DNA of 64,000 nt, taken from Channallabes apus (taxonomy: Eukaryota; Chordata; Actinopteri; Siluriformes; Clariidae). The stretch covers positions 24,749,151 to 24,813,150 of the forward strand of contig CM060118.1 in NCBI GenBank assembly GCA_030522415.1, read 5' to 3'. The notes below the pieces were generated by a model. That model was not told where the DNA came from, made no database searches, and saw only the letters and a list, made by a program, of their open reading frames with translations. This document shows, in pieces, positions 32,237 through 44,278 of this stretch (its first letter is position 1; the number at the start of each line of letters is the position of its first letter). The position numbers and the translations under genes are program-made.

Positions 32237-33055
32237 AGGAGGAGGATCAGACTCAGGATGGACCCAGGCCAAAATAATAAGCAAAATGGTATTTATATTT
32301 AGTAGTTAGATTACCTGCAAAAAAAAAAAAAAACACACAAACAAAAATACAGGTACCTTCCCGGACTCCCTAAACCAAAAACAGTGAAATTATCTACAAA
32401 TATATACAAAGACCAACCAAAGCAAAGGGACAAAGCAATAATCAAAGTCAATTGGAGGCAAAAAGTCAAAACCAGAATACACAACCAAATATCAAAACGC
32501 CAAAATCACAACCTCTTTCATCTTTCCCGCGTCTCTCCGGTTTATACATGGTCGCGCTAGTCGATGACGTCACTCAGGGCGGAAGCGACCGTGTGGAAGG
32601 TCAGGAAGATGCCGATGTCAGAAAACCTGGAGTGGAGTCTGGAGCGGCGCGCGACCAGGACATGATACACACACGCGGCGCAACTGAGCATTTATACAAA
32701 GCATAATATTTTTATTATTTTATCATTTTCATTCATTTATTTTTTACTCAGTAGCGAATATGATTTAAAATGTAGCGAATTACAATACTTCAAACAAAAC
32801 GGACTTAAGTAAAAGTAAAATTACAGATTTTTAAAACTACTTTAAAAAGTAGAAATACACAAAAAAACTACTCAATTACAGTAACGCGAGTAAATGTAAT
32901 TCGTTACTTTCCACCTCTGCTCATTCACACACTACAGGCAATTTGGGAACACTGATTAGCCTAATCTGCATGTCTTTGGACTGTGGGAGGAAATCAGAGT
33001 ACCCGGGGATAAACCCACCAACCCCAGAGAGAACATGCAAACTACATGTCCACAA
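31680..33055 (+). repeat. Old fish interspersed repeat with long (CA)n tract
   Basis: The parts ggcacaaggcggtataaacc, a (CA)n run at about 31,735-31,811, and gcatgtctttggactgtggg with agtacccggggataaaccca form one familiar fish repeat. A hAT MITE split it at 31,820. A second copy of the tail lies at 33,908-33,995. No coding function. Confidence 0.7.
31812..32927 (+). mobile_element. Non-autonomous hAT element, copy 2
   Basis: The element (31,820-32,919) has CAGAGGTGG...CCACCTCTG ends and the perfect 8-bp duplication ctcattca (31,812-31,819; 32,920-32,927). It is the same family as 20,438-21,900 but about 360 bp shorter, lacking part of the middle. It retains a (CA)n tract (32,199-32,235) and the GC-rich core with TGACGTCA at 32,565-32,572. 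Confidence 0.93.
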
Positions 33056-33170
33056 ATGGACATTGAAGCAGTGGACACAAGTTCTCCAGAGTAATGTATC
33101 TACTTTACAGTCTACAGTAGCAGTTACGCAAAATAATTTAGTTTTGGAAAATACCTGGAGAAACCCTTCC

Positions 33171-33493
33171 TCGGCTCCAATGACAAAAAGAAAGTATGGT
33201 GAACAAAGAATTAAAGGTCTGAGGCTGTATTCCCTGATATGTTAAGAACTCTTAGTGCTTCAAAATTGTGGAACGTACTACCGGGACAGCTTCGAAACAT
33301 TACTGAGTTGTGTGTTTTTAAATCACAGTTGAAGACACATCTTTTTAGACTAGCTGTTGATATATAGCTATTGATTTGATAATTGTTTTTATGCTGTTTA
33401 TTGTGTCTTTGCTTTTATACTGGTAAGCGCCCTGGGCATCTTTAGGTTGTTGTAGGGCGCTATACAAATAAAATTTGATTGATTGATTGATTA
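33171..33493 (+). mobile_element. 3' end of a LINE (L2-like)
   Basis: A frame reads LRTLSASKLWNVLPGQLRNI and then FKSQLKTHLFRLAVDI before a stop, the usual C-terminus of fish L2-type LINE proteins. The tail gggcgctatacaaataaaat ends in (TTGA)n. The 5' part is missing. Confidence 0.75.
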
Positions 33494-33599
33494 AATAATC
33501 CACAAAAAATATATAATTTAACATAATTTTTCAATGGATACATTGGCTGATTGGGATAATATAGATGAAAACTTTGCATCACATATGAAATGATGAATA

Positions 33600-34370
33600 T
33601 TTTTAACCATGAATTTTCTCAGTACTTAGCTAACTAAAATTATTATTGTCAAGCAAAGCCAATTCAAGAACCTCATGGAGTGGAGTGAGACTGGAGTCAG
33701 TACATTAAAAGCCATTGTGCACAGACACCTTTAGGAAATAGGTTACAACTTGCATTTCTAATATCAACCGAGTCCTAAACCTGAGGTCAGGAATCTCCTT
33801 AGCCCAGGCATGATCAGAATCTTTCTGAATTTCTTCAGTAGAAAAACTATACTGTTGCTCAGTAGTTGAAAGTGATTTTTTAAGATGAAAACAATCTGTT
33901 GCAGTACGGGCTGATTAGCCTAATCTGCATGTCTTTGGACTGTGTGAGGGAATTGGAGTACCCGGAGTAAACCCACCAAGCACAGGGAGAAGGCATTTAA
34001 TTTGAAAATCAAGGTCCCAGAGTCTGGAGGACAGGGTCAGAAAGGCACAGAATTCAAGTAGCATAAAAATATTTGCTCATCTTGCGGAACACTCATAAAC
34101 CACGTTACTCGTAATCCGAGGTTCCACTGTACATTTCAGGCGAGAGATGTTTCTCTACTGTAAATCCTTTTTTTGATTGATGCTATAATATTCTAATATT
34201 TTCAGAAACTGGATTTCTTTATTTAGATGAACTGTAAACTGTAATCAATTAAATAAAAAAGGCTTGAAATATTTTACCTAATGTGTAATGAATCCATGAC
34301 ATATGAGATTCATTATTTGAATCTTATAACTTTTCCATGATATTTTATTATTTGAGATGCACTTTACTGT
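33600..34370 (+). mobile_element. Old, decayed Tc1-like relic
   Basis: Scattered stretches resemble the 27.8-kb Tc1 family: catggagtggagtgagactg near 33,674, aatcaaggtcccagagtctg near 34,008, and tail sequence aaaaaggcttgaaatatttt near 34,257. No frame survives. A copy of the CA-repeat tail (33,908-33,995) and a Tigger-like end (about 34,070-34,132) lie inside it. Confidence 0.55.
34070..34132 (-). repeat. End fragment of a Tigger-like MITE
   Basis: Sequence ttactcgtaatccgaggttc with CACTG|TA matches in reverse complement the left end of the MITE at 55,481-56,114. Confidence 0.6.
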
Positions 34371-34451
34371 AAACAATTTGACCTAAATTCTGAGCACATT
34401 TAATATACTGTACTATGGATGCGAATTTAAATAAACATATTTACTATTATA

Positions 34452-36034
34452 CAAACCGGATTCCAAAAAAGTTGGGACACTAAACTAATTGTGAATAAAA
34501 ACTGAATGCAATGATGTGGAGATGGCAAATGTCAATATTTTATTCAGAATAGAACATAGATGACAGATCAAAAGTTTAATCTGAGAAAATTTATAATTTT
34601 AAACGAAAAATATGTTGATTCCAAATTTCACGGTGTCAACAAATCCCAAAAAAGTTGGGACAAGTAGCAATAAGAGGCTGGAAAAAGTACATTTGAGCAT
34701 AACGAAGAGCTGGAATACCAATTAACAGTAATTTAAGGTTAATTGGCAACATGATTGGGCATAAAAAGAGCTTCTCAGAGTGGCAGTGTCTCTCAGAAGC
34801 CAAGATGGGTAGAGGATCACCAATTCCCACAATGTTGCGCAGAAAGATAGTGGAGCAATATCAGAAAGGTGTTACCCAGCGAAAAATTGCAAAGACTTTG
34901 CAGTTATCATCATCAACTGTGCATAATATCATCCGAAGATTCAGAGAATCTGGAACAATCTCTGTGCGTAAGGGTCAAGGGCGTAAAACCATACTGGATG
35001 CCCGTGATCTCCGGGCCCTTAAACGACACTGCACCACAAACAGGAATGCTACTGTAAAGGAAATCACAGAATGGGCTCAGGAATACTTCCAGAAACCATT
35101 GTCAGTGAACACAATCCACCATGCCATCCACCGTTGCCAGCTGAAACTCTACAGTGCAAAGAAGAAGCCATTTCTAAGCAAGATCCACAAGCACAGGCGT
35201 TTTCATTGGGCCAGGGATCATTTAAAATGGAGTGTGGCAAAATGGAAGACTGTTCTGTGGTCAGACGAGTCACGATTCGAAGTTCTTGTTGGGAATGTGG
35301 GACGCCATGTCATCCGGACCGAAGAGGACAAGGACAACCCAAGTTGTTATCAACGCTCAGTTCAGAAGCCTGCATCTCTGATGGTATGGGGTTTCATGAG
35401 TGCGTGTGACATGGGCAGCTTGCATGTCTGGAAAGGCACCATCAATGCAGAAAAATATATTCAGGTTCTAGAACAACATCTAGTCATCTCTTTCAGGGAA
35501 GACCCTGCATTTTTCAACAGGATAATGCCAGACCACATTCTGCATCAATCACAACATCATGGTTGAGTAGGAGAAGGATCCGGGTACTGAAATGGCCAGT
35601 CTGCAGTCCAGATCTTTCCCCTATAGAGAACATTTGGCGCATCATAAAGAGGAAGGTGCGACAAAGAAGGCCCAAGACGATTGAACAGTTAGAGGCCTGT
35701 ATTAGACAAGAATGGGAGAGCATTCCTATTTCTAAACTTGAGAAACTGGTCTCCTCGGTCCCCAGACGTCTGTTGAGTGTTGTAAGAAGAAGGGGAGATG
35801 CCACACAGTGGTGAAAATGGCCTTGTCCCAACTTTTTTGGGATTTGTTGACACCATGACATTTTGATTCACCATATTTTTCCCTTAAAATTATAAATTTT
35901 CTCAGTTTAAACTTTTGTTCCGTGATTTATGTTCTATTCTGAATAAAATATTGACATTTGCCATCTCCACATCATTGCATTCAGTTTTTATTCACAATTT
36001 GTTTAGTGTCCCAACTTTTTTGGAATCCGGTTTG
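34452..36034 (+). mobile_element. Tc1-like transposon, copy B
   Basis: The ends CAAACCGGATTCC...GGAATCCGGTTTG are flanked by TA at 34,450-34,451 and 36,035-36,036. It is the more complete copy (1,583 bp) of the family at 13,402-14,890, with long IR/DR-type terminal repeats. Confidence 0.95.
34805..35814 (+). pseudogene. Tc1-like DD34E transposase with one frameshift
   Basis: ATG 34,805 opens MGRGSPIPTMLRRKIVEQYQ. Helix-turn-helix sequence with VTQRKIAKTLQLSSSTVHNI is followed by a second DNA-binding helix region and the catalytic triad: Asp 35,264-35,266 (WSDESRF), Asp 35,521-35,523, Glu 35,626-35,628 (SPIENIW). The spacing of the last two is 34 residues, so DD34E. A deletion of 13 bp relative to copy A near 35,481 shifts the frame between the first and second catalytic residues. 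Everything else reads through to RRRGDATQW. An earlier in-frame ATG at 34,751 exists, but the family start is 34,805. Confidence 0.93.
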
Positions 36035-36115
36035 TATTTTCTGTATTCTGTATCTCTATTCATGTAGGCAAAAATCCATGTGGATTAAGGCAATTATGAG
36101 AAATACAAATCTACA

Positions 36116-37311
36116 GTATAACACAGGTGTGCCCAACCAGTCGATCGCGGTCAACCGGTCGATCGCGGTCGACCGGTCGATCGCGAGAGTAAACTGCCTT
36201 CTGGTTTGTCCTTTCTCTTTCTTCACTGTTTCCATGCCTCAAACCTCAAATACATAAAACATTAACCATTATAGACATATTATTTCTTGAGTAAAGGAAC
36301 CCTGGACTTATTTTTTAAAAAGTTCTTTATTTTCCCTGACAAGATTACTGATTACGTTCGGCTCTACGCTGAAAATTTAAACCGACGAAATTAGTGGCTG
36401 AATTTGAAATTGCATACTAACATACTATTTCATATAAATATATGGCAGAAATAGCAAGAGTAGTATGATAGTACGCTAATCTGAATTTAGCCAGCGTTTT
36501 AGCTATAGGCACGTTACTAGTAGTGACTCACTGTTTAAGTAGAGAAGTTGAGAGAGCTGCAACTTCAGCAAAGTAAAAGGCAACGATGGCAGAAGCAAAA
36601 AAAAAAACGCTATGTGTAACGCTATGTGCATCTACGATGCAGATTTCCCGGTTAAATCAGCTCTACGCACCCGAAAAGGCCAGGAATTGAAGAGGCAGTT
36701 AGCAGCACAGCAGTCCATTTTCACCAGGCCAAACACCAAGGGTAAGGGTGCAACTATAGCATCTTATCGGGTCAGTCACGTTCTTGCAAAACACTAGAAG
36801 TCTTTCAAGGATGTTGTGTACGAAGTTGTGACAGAAGCATTTGTCGTGGCTGCAGACGCACTATTTGGTGACTTCAAGAATAAAAGTGGTATTATAGCTG
36901 CCGTTAAGGACGTGCAATTATCCCGTGGCAAAGTTACACGGCGATGTGGGGGAATGGCAGAGGATGTCGAGGCGCAGTTAAGAAAGGATATTGAACAGTG
37001 TGAATGTTTTTCTCTTCAATTTGATGAGTCGACTGATGTTGTCTATATGGCACACCTGTGTGTTTTCATTAGAATGGTTTTTGGAGACATGGGTGCAAAA
37101 GAACAGCTAGGGTTAGGGTTAATAACTTTATTGTCACTACAATTAGACTATGTTTTATTATATATGGATTAGGGCTACTTTCTGTTTGTTTTGTGCACAT
37201 TAAATATGTGAATAGCAATTGGCTTTCTGTTTGGACTGGTAGATCTCGGCACACTGACAAATTAAAAAGTAGATCTTTGTTCAAAAAAGGTTGGGCACCC
37301 CTGGTATAACA
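36116..37311 (+). mobile_element. hAT (Charlie-like) transposon relic with 8-bp duplication
   Basis: The element (36,124-37,303) runs CAGGTGTGCCCAACC...GGTTGGGCACCCCTG and is flanked by gtataaca on both sides (36,116-36,123; 37,304-37,311). An 18-bp unit (cggtcgatcgcggtcaac type) is repeated nearly three times at 36,138-36,187 near the left end. The middle and 3' part of the transposase are deleted. Confidence 0.93.
36585..37110 (+). pseudogene. hAT transposase N-terminal remnant
   Basis: Readable parts are FTRPNTKGKGATIASYRVSH, then FGDFKNKSGIIAAVKDVQLS, then CFSLQFDESTDVVYMAHLCV with FIRMVFGDM. This matches the hAT family that also gave rise to ZBED/GTF2IRD2-type vertebrate proteins; the Asp in FDEST is the first catalytic residue. 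The BED zinc finger is absent, there is a stop after SHVLAKH (36,795-36,797), and the RNase-H-like remainder and dimerisation domain are deleted after about 37,110. Confidence 0.85.
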
Positions 37312-38834
37312 CATTGTGTATTTTGGATTAAAAGCAATATAAATAGTAGTAAAGCATAGTAAAGCAATATACGTAATACATAACTGTCTTCTAGATGAAA
37401 CTATCCTATCATACCCGTGAGCTAAAATATCAGGTTTATGAGCAAAATAAGGTTTGTAATAATATAGGTTAAAATTATCTCCACATAAATCACCCGGAGC
37501 TGTGTAAAGCTTTGGAGTCTTCCCGGAGTTGCTGATACATATTGGCATTCTACAGCATGGGAGCTTTGGCATCTGTCTGGAATAGTATTAGATTGAGAAA
37601 ACAGCTCTTGCCAGTAACGGTGGAAGCCAATTAAAACATGCCAAAGGAACTGGCCTCATTTCTAATATGGTGTCAGTGCCAGGGACAGGTAGAGAAATGT
37701 GACTGTTTGGGACTACAAAATAGTACTTTATCAGTGTTGAACTCAGGTAAGGTTAATTGTGGCTTCTCATTCAAGGTGTCTTCCCTTCAATAGATATCCC
37801 CACAGTTCACTTTATTCACTATTTATGCTGTTTCTCCCTTCCATTTGTTTGTCTTTTATACACACACACACACAAACACACACAAGCCATTATTATATAT
37901 AAGACATGGAAAAATACTATTATTTATATTTAATTAATTGTATTATTCATGCAAAAATGCTTTAAGATAATTTGGTATCGGAATTTCACTCTTCGAGATT
38001 AATGAAAGGACAATGTTTAGCACATAAGGAACTTAATGAATAGGTACATGTGAAACATCAGGGTAAGGTCAAGTCTGTATAAACAACACTTCAGCAATTT
38101 GTTTGTTTTAATTGACCCTTTGGGAGTACACTCCTTAATAACTAACTGTGAACCATTGCCGGAGCAAGGGAAGGATATTTGAGCTGTCACATCTGGACAG
38201 ATCCAATTTTAAAATATCAGATAACTAAGCATAATGGTGTAGATTTTTTTTTAACCAAATAGGAAATGCAATCAAATCCAAATATAACTCCAGATGATGT
38301 TTAGTTGATGTTCACCCACAGAACATCTTAGGGCTCAACAGAATCTTATCTGTTGAGCCCTAAGATACAGTATAACACAGGAAACCTGGATGAGGTAGCT
38401 TACTTAATGTGGAAACATATTTAGGGTTTCAAGATTTCTAGATTCTCTGTATTCAGATTGTTTATACTGCATACACAAACAAGCAGCCACATGGCCTTTT
38501 ACACACATATTTACTGTATACACCCAATCAAATTGTCATGTCACGTTTTAAAATATATTCTCAAAAGCTTATGGTGAAAATAGCTGGTTAGTATGGAGGT
38601 ACTGTATCACAATATTAAAATTGGAGAGTGGGAGGTTTTGAAGTTAGTGAGCTGTGTTTGGTCAAGACATTTGACTTTGCTCCTTGGTAACTTGTTGAAG
38701 ATAGCTGGCTGAAGCAGGCAAGTCTGTGAATATTTATTTGGCCTCATCAAACTTTGTAGACTGCTTAGCAAAGCAAATGACTGGGCAATTCCCCTCTTCA
38801 TTCAGAAGTAAACAAGATGCACTTGGTTCTCAAG
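37312..38834. other. Intergenic, no gene seen
   Basis: AT-rich with a short (CA)n at 37,860-37,885 and a short inverted pair tcttagggctcaacag / ctgttgagccctaaga near 38,328-38,363. No supported reading frame. Confidence 0.6.
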
Positions 38835-39452
38835 TACCATGCTGTGAAAAAGTATATTTGTAAAATCTGAAACTGATTCAGATCAGCAAACTAAATTTAA
38901 TTTTACATAATGATGTTATAAATGCAACAATCATGCATTTTGAATTCATCTATTAAGGGAAAAAGCATTCCAAACCTGCCTGGCCCCATGTGAAAAAGTA
39001 CAGTAAGTTAAAAATTCTCCCATGTATACCATTTTGGCTCATTCTCTTGCTTACAGTTAAATCATGAATACTGACCCTAACTGAGGCCTGTTTCAAGTTT
39101 TCTTCATTTATGTATAATGGCTCTGACTATGGTTATCAGGAGTTCCAAAGGCTTAGAAATGACTTTGTAACCCTTTCCAGACATGTCAATTAATTTGTTT
39201 TTGTCAGACAGGTTCTATTTAAGTGATTTCTTGATTCAACAGGTCTGGTAGTCAACAGGCGTATGTCAAGTGAAATTTAACTCAGCTTTACAAAAATCAC
39301 ACGGTTTAGCAAGAGAGGTAATTGCTTTTTCACACAGGGATTTGGGTTACACTAATATGTAATATGAAACTTTTTTAATGATCTGAATTATAAATGTGAC
39401 AAATATGGGGAAAAAAATCAAGAGGGGTCAAATACGTTTTCACAGCACTGTA
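38835..39452. mobile_element. Tc1/mariner-like MITE
   Basis: The left end (TA)CCATGCTGTGAAAAAGTATA and right end ATACGTTTTCACAGCACTG(TA) are inverted repeats flanked by TA. The interior has the words gatttcttgattcaacaggt and tttttcacacagggatttgg common to a fish MITE family. No coding capacity. Confidence 0.75.
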
Positions 39453-40900
39453 AATAGCAAAGGGAGCTTATATTTACTTTGTCTTGATTGCTGTTGGTAC
39501 TGTAGTTTAATACTATGTGTGTGTAATTGTTTTGTACTTGAAGTATTTTAAATATTTTTTGGTTTGATTATTATTTGCAATATAATCAGAGCTGTAATGT
39601 TATTTGGTAGTACTAGAGTACACCTATCACAGGTGCATGTAATGCCTACAGTGTTTTCCTTTGCCATTATTTTTTTAGTTGTATAAAAAAGAAAGCATAT
39701 TTCACTGCTTCTTAAAGCAGTGAAAAATGGCTAAGCATTATTTCATTGCCTTGCAGCAGCACTACACATATACATATAATGCTTGATTGTGACAAATATA
39801 TATTTCAGAGCCTACAGAACATACACTGCAAAACCATACCCAGATAGCAGAACAACATTGAATCATCATTGAATCAACATTAAAGCATCAACCAACTTGT
39901 CATTGAATCAGTGTTGAAATTTAAATGTTAAATGTTGATTTTTCATCAGGTTTGCACCTTGAAATAATGTTATTTCAATTATGAAAAATAGATCAAGATG
40001 GGCATAAAATCAATGTTTGTTCAACTTAAATTCAATCACTTATTTTACATTGAATCAACATTGAAGCAATTATAGTTTAGTCTTGCTTTATGTACAGCAA
40101 GATTCTCTGACAGTAAATCATGTCTGTTTTGATTTATTTCTTTAAATCAGAGACCATGTAGGGCTGAAAAGCTTTTTTTTTTTTTTTTTTAAACAAAAAG
40201 TCAGTAATTCAACATCCTTCAGTTTACATGTAAACGTATTTATTTATTTATGCTCCATACCCATTTAAACAGGAAGTAACAACTATATAATAAAACACAT
40301 TACAACTTACATACAAATTATTATAAACTGGATGACAAAATGACTTTTTAGAAGAGAACTATTAGAAGAGATTATTAATTCTGAATTCATAAAACAGAAT
40401 CTAACTGCCAAGAGAAGAGACTGGAAAACCATAATATAAAAATGGCAACCTGCCTCAGCAAAATTCAGTCAAATGCAAATAGAAACAACCAAGTCAGAAA
40501 CACAACAGATGACTGAAACATTATTCGTAAGTTGAAATGTATTTACTCAGCAAAACAGTTAATAAGACATAAGTCTGAACTTATGGTTTTCCACCACGAG
40601 CAATTCCCCCCAGCCGTTCTGGTGCATAACGAAGTCATTTCTGACCTGTTGAAGCAAAGAAACTCTGTGACCTCCTTTTTTTCAGCTGTTGTTGTTGTAG
40701 TGCATCTAAAGAATGAAAAACAAACAAAAGGTTAGAACTATACAATGCTCTAAAAACTTGGAGTGGTAGTTGTTTATTAATAACAGAAGGTGGGTCCTAA
40801 ATTTTTGGAAATGTGACTTTTACAAATGTACAGATATGCAACATATGTTTTGAAATGTCCTACAATCTTCCATAGATACACTTTAGATTTTTTTTATATA

Positions 40901-42236
40901 CAGTTCCTTCTAAAAAAATTAGCATATTGTGATGAAGTTCATTATTTTCTGTAATGTACTGATAAACATTAGACTTTCATATATTTTAGATTCATTACAC
41001 ACAACTGAAGTAGTTCAAGCCTTTTATTGTTTTAATATTGATGATTGTGGCACACAGCTCATGAAAACCCAAAACCCCTATCTCAAAGAATTAGCATATT
41101 TCATTCGACCAATAAAAGAAAAGTGTTTTTAATACAAAAAAAGTCAACCTTCAAATAATTATGTTCAGTTATGCACTGAATACTTGGTCGGGAATCCTTT
41201 TGCAGATTCTCGTGTCTCTCAACTTTCTCTTCACAATATCCCACAGATTCTCTATGGGGTTCAGGTCAGGAGAGTTGGCAGGCCAATTGAGCACAGTAAT
41301 ACCATGGTCAGTAAACCATTTACCAGTGGTTTTGGCACTGTGAGCAGGTGCCAGGTCGTGCTGAAAAATGAAATCTTCATCTCCATAAAGCTTTTCAGCA
41401 GATGGAAGCATGAAGTGCTCCAAAATCTCCTGATAGCTAGCTGCATTGACCCTGCCCTTGATAAAACACAGTGGACCAACACCAGCAGCTGACATGGCAC
41501 CCCAGACCATCACTGACTGTGGGTACTTGACACTGGACTTCAGGCATTTTGGCATTTCCCTCTCCCCAGTCTTCCTCCAGACTCTGGCACCTTGATTTCC
41601 GAATGACATGCAAAATTTGCAACCTGTAGCCCATTTCCTGTACACGGTGGCTCTGGATGTTTCTACTCCAGACTCAGTCCACTGCTTCCGCAGGTCCCCC
41701 AAGGTCTGGAATCGGTCCTTCTCCACAATCTTCCTCAGGGCCCGGTCACCTCTTCTCGTTGTGCAGCGTTTTCTGCCACACTTTTTCCTTCCCACAGACT
41801 TCCCACTGAGGTGCCTTGATACAGCACTCTGGGAACAGCCTATTCGTTCAGAAATGTCTTTCTGTGTCTTACCCTCTTGCTTGAGGGTGTCAATGATGGC
41901 CTTCTGGACAGCAGTCATGTCGGCAGTCTTACCCATGATTGCGGTTTTGAGTAATGAACCAGGCTGGAAGTTTTTAAAAGCCTCAGGAATCTTTTGCAGG
42001 TGTTTAGAGTTAATTAGTTGATTCAGATGATTAGGTTAATAGCTCATTTAGAGAACCTTTTCATGATATGCTAATTATTTGAGATCACAAGTCATCAATA
42101 TTAAAACAATAAAAGGCTTGAACTACTTCAGTTTGTGTGTAATGAATCTAAAATATATGAAAGTCTAATGTTTATCAGTACATTACAGAAAATAATGAAC
42201 TTTATCACAATATGCTAATTTTTTGAGAAGGACCTG
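40901..42236 (-). mobile_element. Tc1-like transposon nested in R1
   Basis: The ends are CAGTTCCTTCT...AGAAGGACCTG with TA at 40,899-40,900 and 42,237-42,238. It is at the same position as the Tc1 in copy L and has the same internal deletion. Confidence 0.93.
41169..41936 (-). CDS. Open 255-residue Tc1-like protein without first catalytic Asp
   Basis: Unlike the L copy this frame is uninterrupted from MGKTADMTAVQKAIIDTLKQ to FSA. It keeps the two helix-turn-helix regions (KDISERIGCSQSAVSRHLSG; then GRKKCGRKRC) that bind the terminal repeats. It lost about 85 residues, including the SDES catalytic Asp, at ATVYRKWATG|CKFCMSFGNQ. The Asp in QHDLAPAHSA and Glu in NPIENLWD remain. Family members are about 340 residues. 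It cannot catalyse transposition but might still bind ends; whether it is expressed is unknown. Confidence 0.75.
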   Translation of the reverse strand: MGKTADMTAVQKAIIDTLKQEGKTQKDISERIGCSQSAVSRHLSGKSVGRKKCGRKRCTTRRGDRALRKIVEKDRFQTLGDLRKQWTESGVETSRATVYRKWATGCKFCMSFGNQGARVWRKTGEREMPKCLKSSVKYPQSVMVWGAMSAAGVGPLCFIKGRVNAASYQEILEHFMLPSAEKLYGDEDFIFQHDLAPAHSAKTTGKWFTDHGITVLNWPANSPDLNPIENLWDIVKRKLRDTRICKRIPDQVFSA

Positions 42237-42336
42237 TATGTGTTATTTCACAATCTGCAAATGTTGTCCTACAATGTACATATTCAATGCTATGAAAACA
42301 AATATACTTAATGTATCAATGTAGTCTTTTATGTGC

Positions 42337-43786
42337 AAAAAAAAAAAAACCTGTAGGACCAAAAAAATAAATAAATTAAAAAAAAAAAAATCAATCCGTG
42401 GCGACGGTTTTGCAATTTGTCCCCCGCACTCACAAATACTTAAACTGTTCCCTCAGTTTAACAAATCGTGGCCACGGATTAACAAACTGTATGCACAAAT
42501 TTTCAATCCGTACGCTCAGATACCGTACTGTTTGCATATTTATTCTTAACGTGAAGACTTATTTTGGTGATTTTATTATAAGCTTTTTACCCAGAGTTAG
42601 ATGCATGCTGCACTGTTAATGTTATTATTAAATAACGCCTATTATTACATTGCATTTAGTTTGAGAGCAAAGTAATGACAACATAAACTGTACATTATTT
42701 GTTTTGTATTGCTTTTTACCTTCTCCTCAAACTCACACTGCATGATTTTCAAAGTCATCGGATCACCATTGTTTTCACACTGTACTATCTGTGGTAGCAT
42801 TTAGTTGCTGCTGTGTTCACACTGCACAATGAATTGGCGACAGGAGATTACACACTGCATGACTTTACAATAGGATGAATCGCCAACAACTCTGTCTGGT
42901 GTGCAAGCTACAGCCAAACGCACACAAGAAGTGATAAGGAAACAACCCAAGATCATGCTGACATTGTGGTCTATAATTCCTCCCCGAACAAACAATAATT
43001 AAAAAAAGATGAAGTCCTTGTTTAAGATCCCATATGGTCCAAACTGAAATTTCATGGCTTTTTTCATGGTAACTGAGGTCTAGGGGCTACGTAACTACCA
43101 TATAAGTTTCAAAACAGTCAATCCACAGTAGAATGCACACAGCCTGCGCAAAGTAGCTCTGCCTTTTCACGAGCTGCTGTGACATCCAATCTACTCAGTC
43201 ACCGCTTTCAGTCACCATCAACCACCATCCCACCCTTCTTTTGCCAAAACATCACGTCCATGCCATTGCTGAACAACAATAACATGAAAACAAGTCGAAA
43301 AAACGCTGTTCAGTCGATAGAACATCATGTAAACATGTAGTCGAAACTACATCATTACACAGGCTTCCGAACAACATTAATATAAAAGACCATTGGCATG
43401 TCAGCTTCAGCATCTTTCACACAGCCATTCCATTAAACTTTAAAAATTTACATTAAAAATTTTATTTAATTAATAGAAGTTAATTGATAAAGAAAATCTA
43501 TTTATGACATTATTTTTGACAGCATTATGATTATTTATTAAAACTTCAGACAACAACAATTAGTGCCATGAGGTTATTTGCAACACTATATGTTCTACAA
43601 AATAGAGGACTACACACCTTACAGCGCAATATAATGTGGCTTTAGAAGAGGAAAGGTAGGATTAAGAAGTGAGCAAGTGATGAATTAGTATTATAGGTCC
43701 CAAGCAGATACAGTAACAATAATGGGTGCCCTACCTTATGCAGTCTCCATTGATGGCTAATAAACATTGATACAAGTAGGTTATGG
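42337..43786 (-). other. Interior of R1 between Tc1 and LINE fragment
   Basis: Non-coding, matching copy L 26,240-27,660 in reverse. Short inverted words around ccgtggccacggattaac / tccgtggcgacgg occur near 42,395-42,485. Confidence 0.5.
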
Positions 43787-44278
43787 TTAAGATTCAAGAT
43801 TCAAGATTCTTTATTTGTCACATGCATAGTTATACAAGTACAACACGCAGTGAAATGTATCCTGAACCGCTCCTACTTTGTGCAAATAACAAGAAACAAA
43901 AGAAATAATCTATAAATAGAAATAGAAAATTTAAAAAAAAAAAAAAAAAAAAAAAGGTGCAAATGTAAACATAATAATAAAGTGTGTATCTGAGCAGGAT
44001 AAAGATGTTAGTGCAAGTGATGCTTACAGTCCAGACTAAAGTGCAGTGTGCAGTGTGGAATGTCAGCACAGCAGTGTGTGGGTGAACTGTTACCAGTCCT
44101 ATGAATGGGAGAGTGGCCCATCATGGTTGAGGAGTCTAATCGCCTGTGGATAAAAACTCCTCCTGAGTCTCTCCGTTTTTGCCATAATGACCCGGAACCT
44201 TCTGCCTGAATGCAGAAGTTTGAACAGTCCGTTATTGGGGTGCGACAAGTCCTTAATGATACGAGCTGCCCTGGTTAA
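43785..44278 (-). mobile_element. 5'-truncated LINE (Rex1-like) private to R1
   Basis: The insert (43,791-44,272) carries the 3' part of a Rex1-like LINE on the minus strand: the end of the RT protein (LRSGKRFR-type region relics near 44,150-44,230), an A-rich/T-rich tract, and a tail of (AATCTTG)n repeats. It is flanked by ggttaa on both sides, and copy L keeps the empty site near 26,233. Confidence 0.88.

Noticed and set aside
37105..37122. Interstitial telomere (ctagggttagggtt)
   Set aside because: Only about two units inside a hAT relic; expected by chance.
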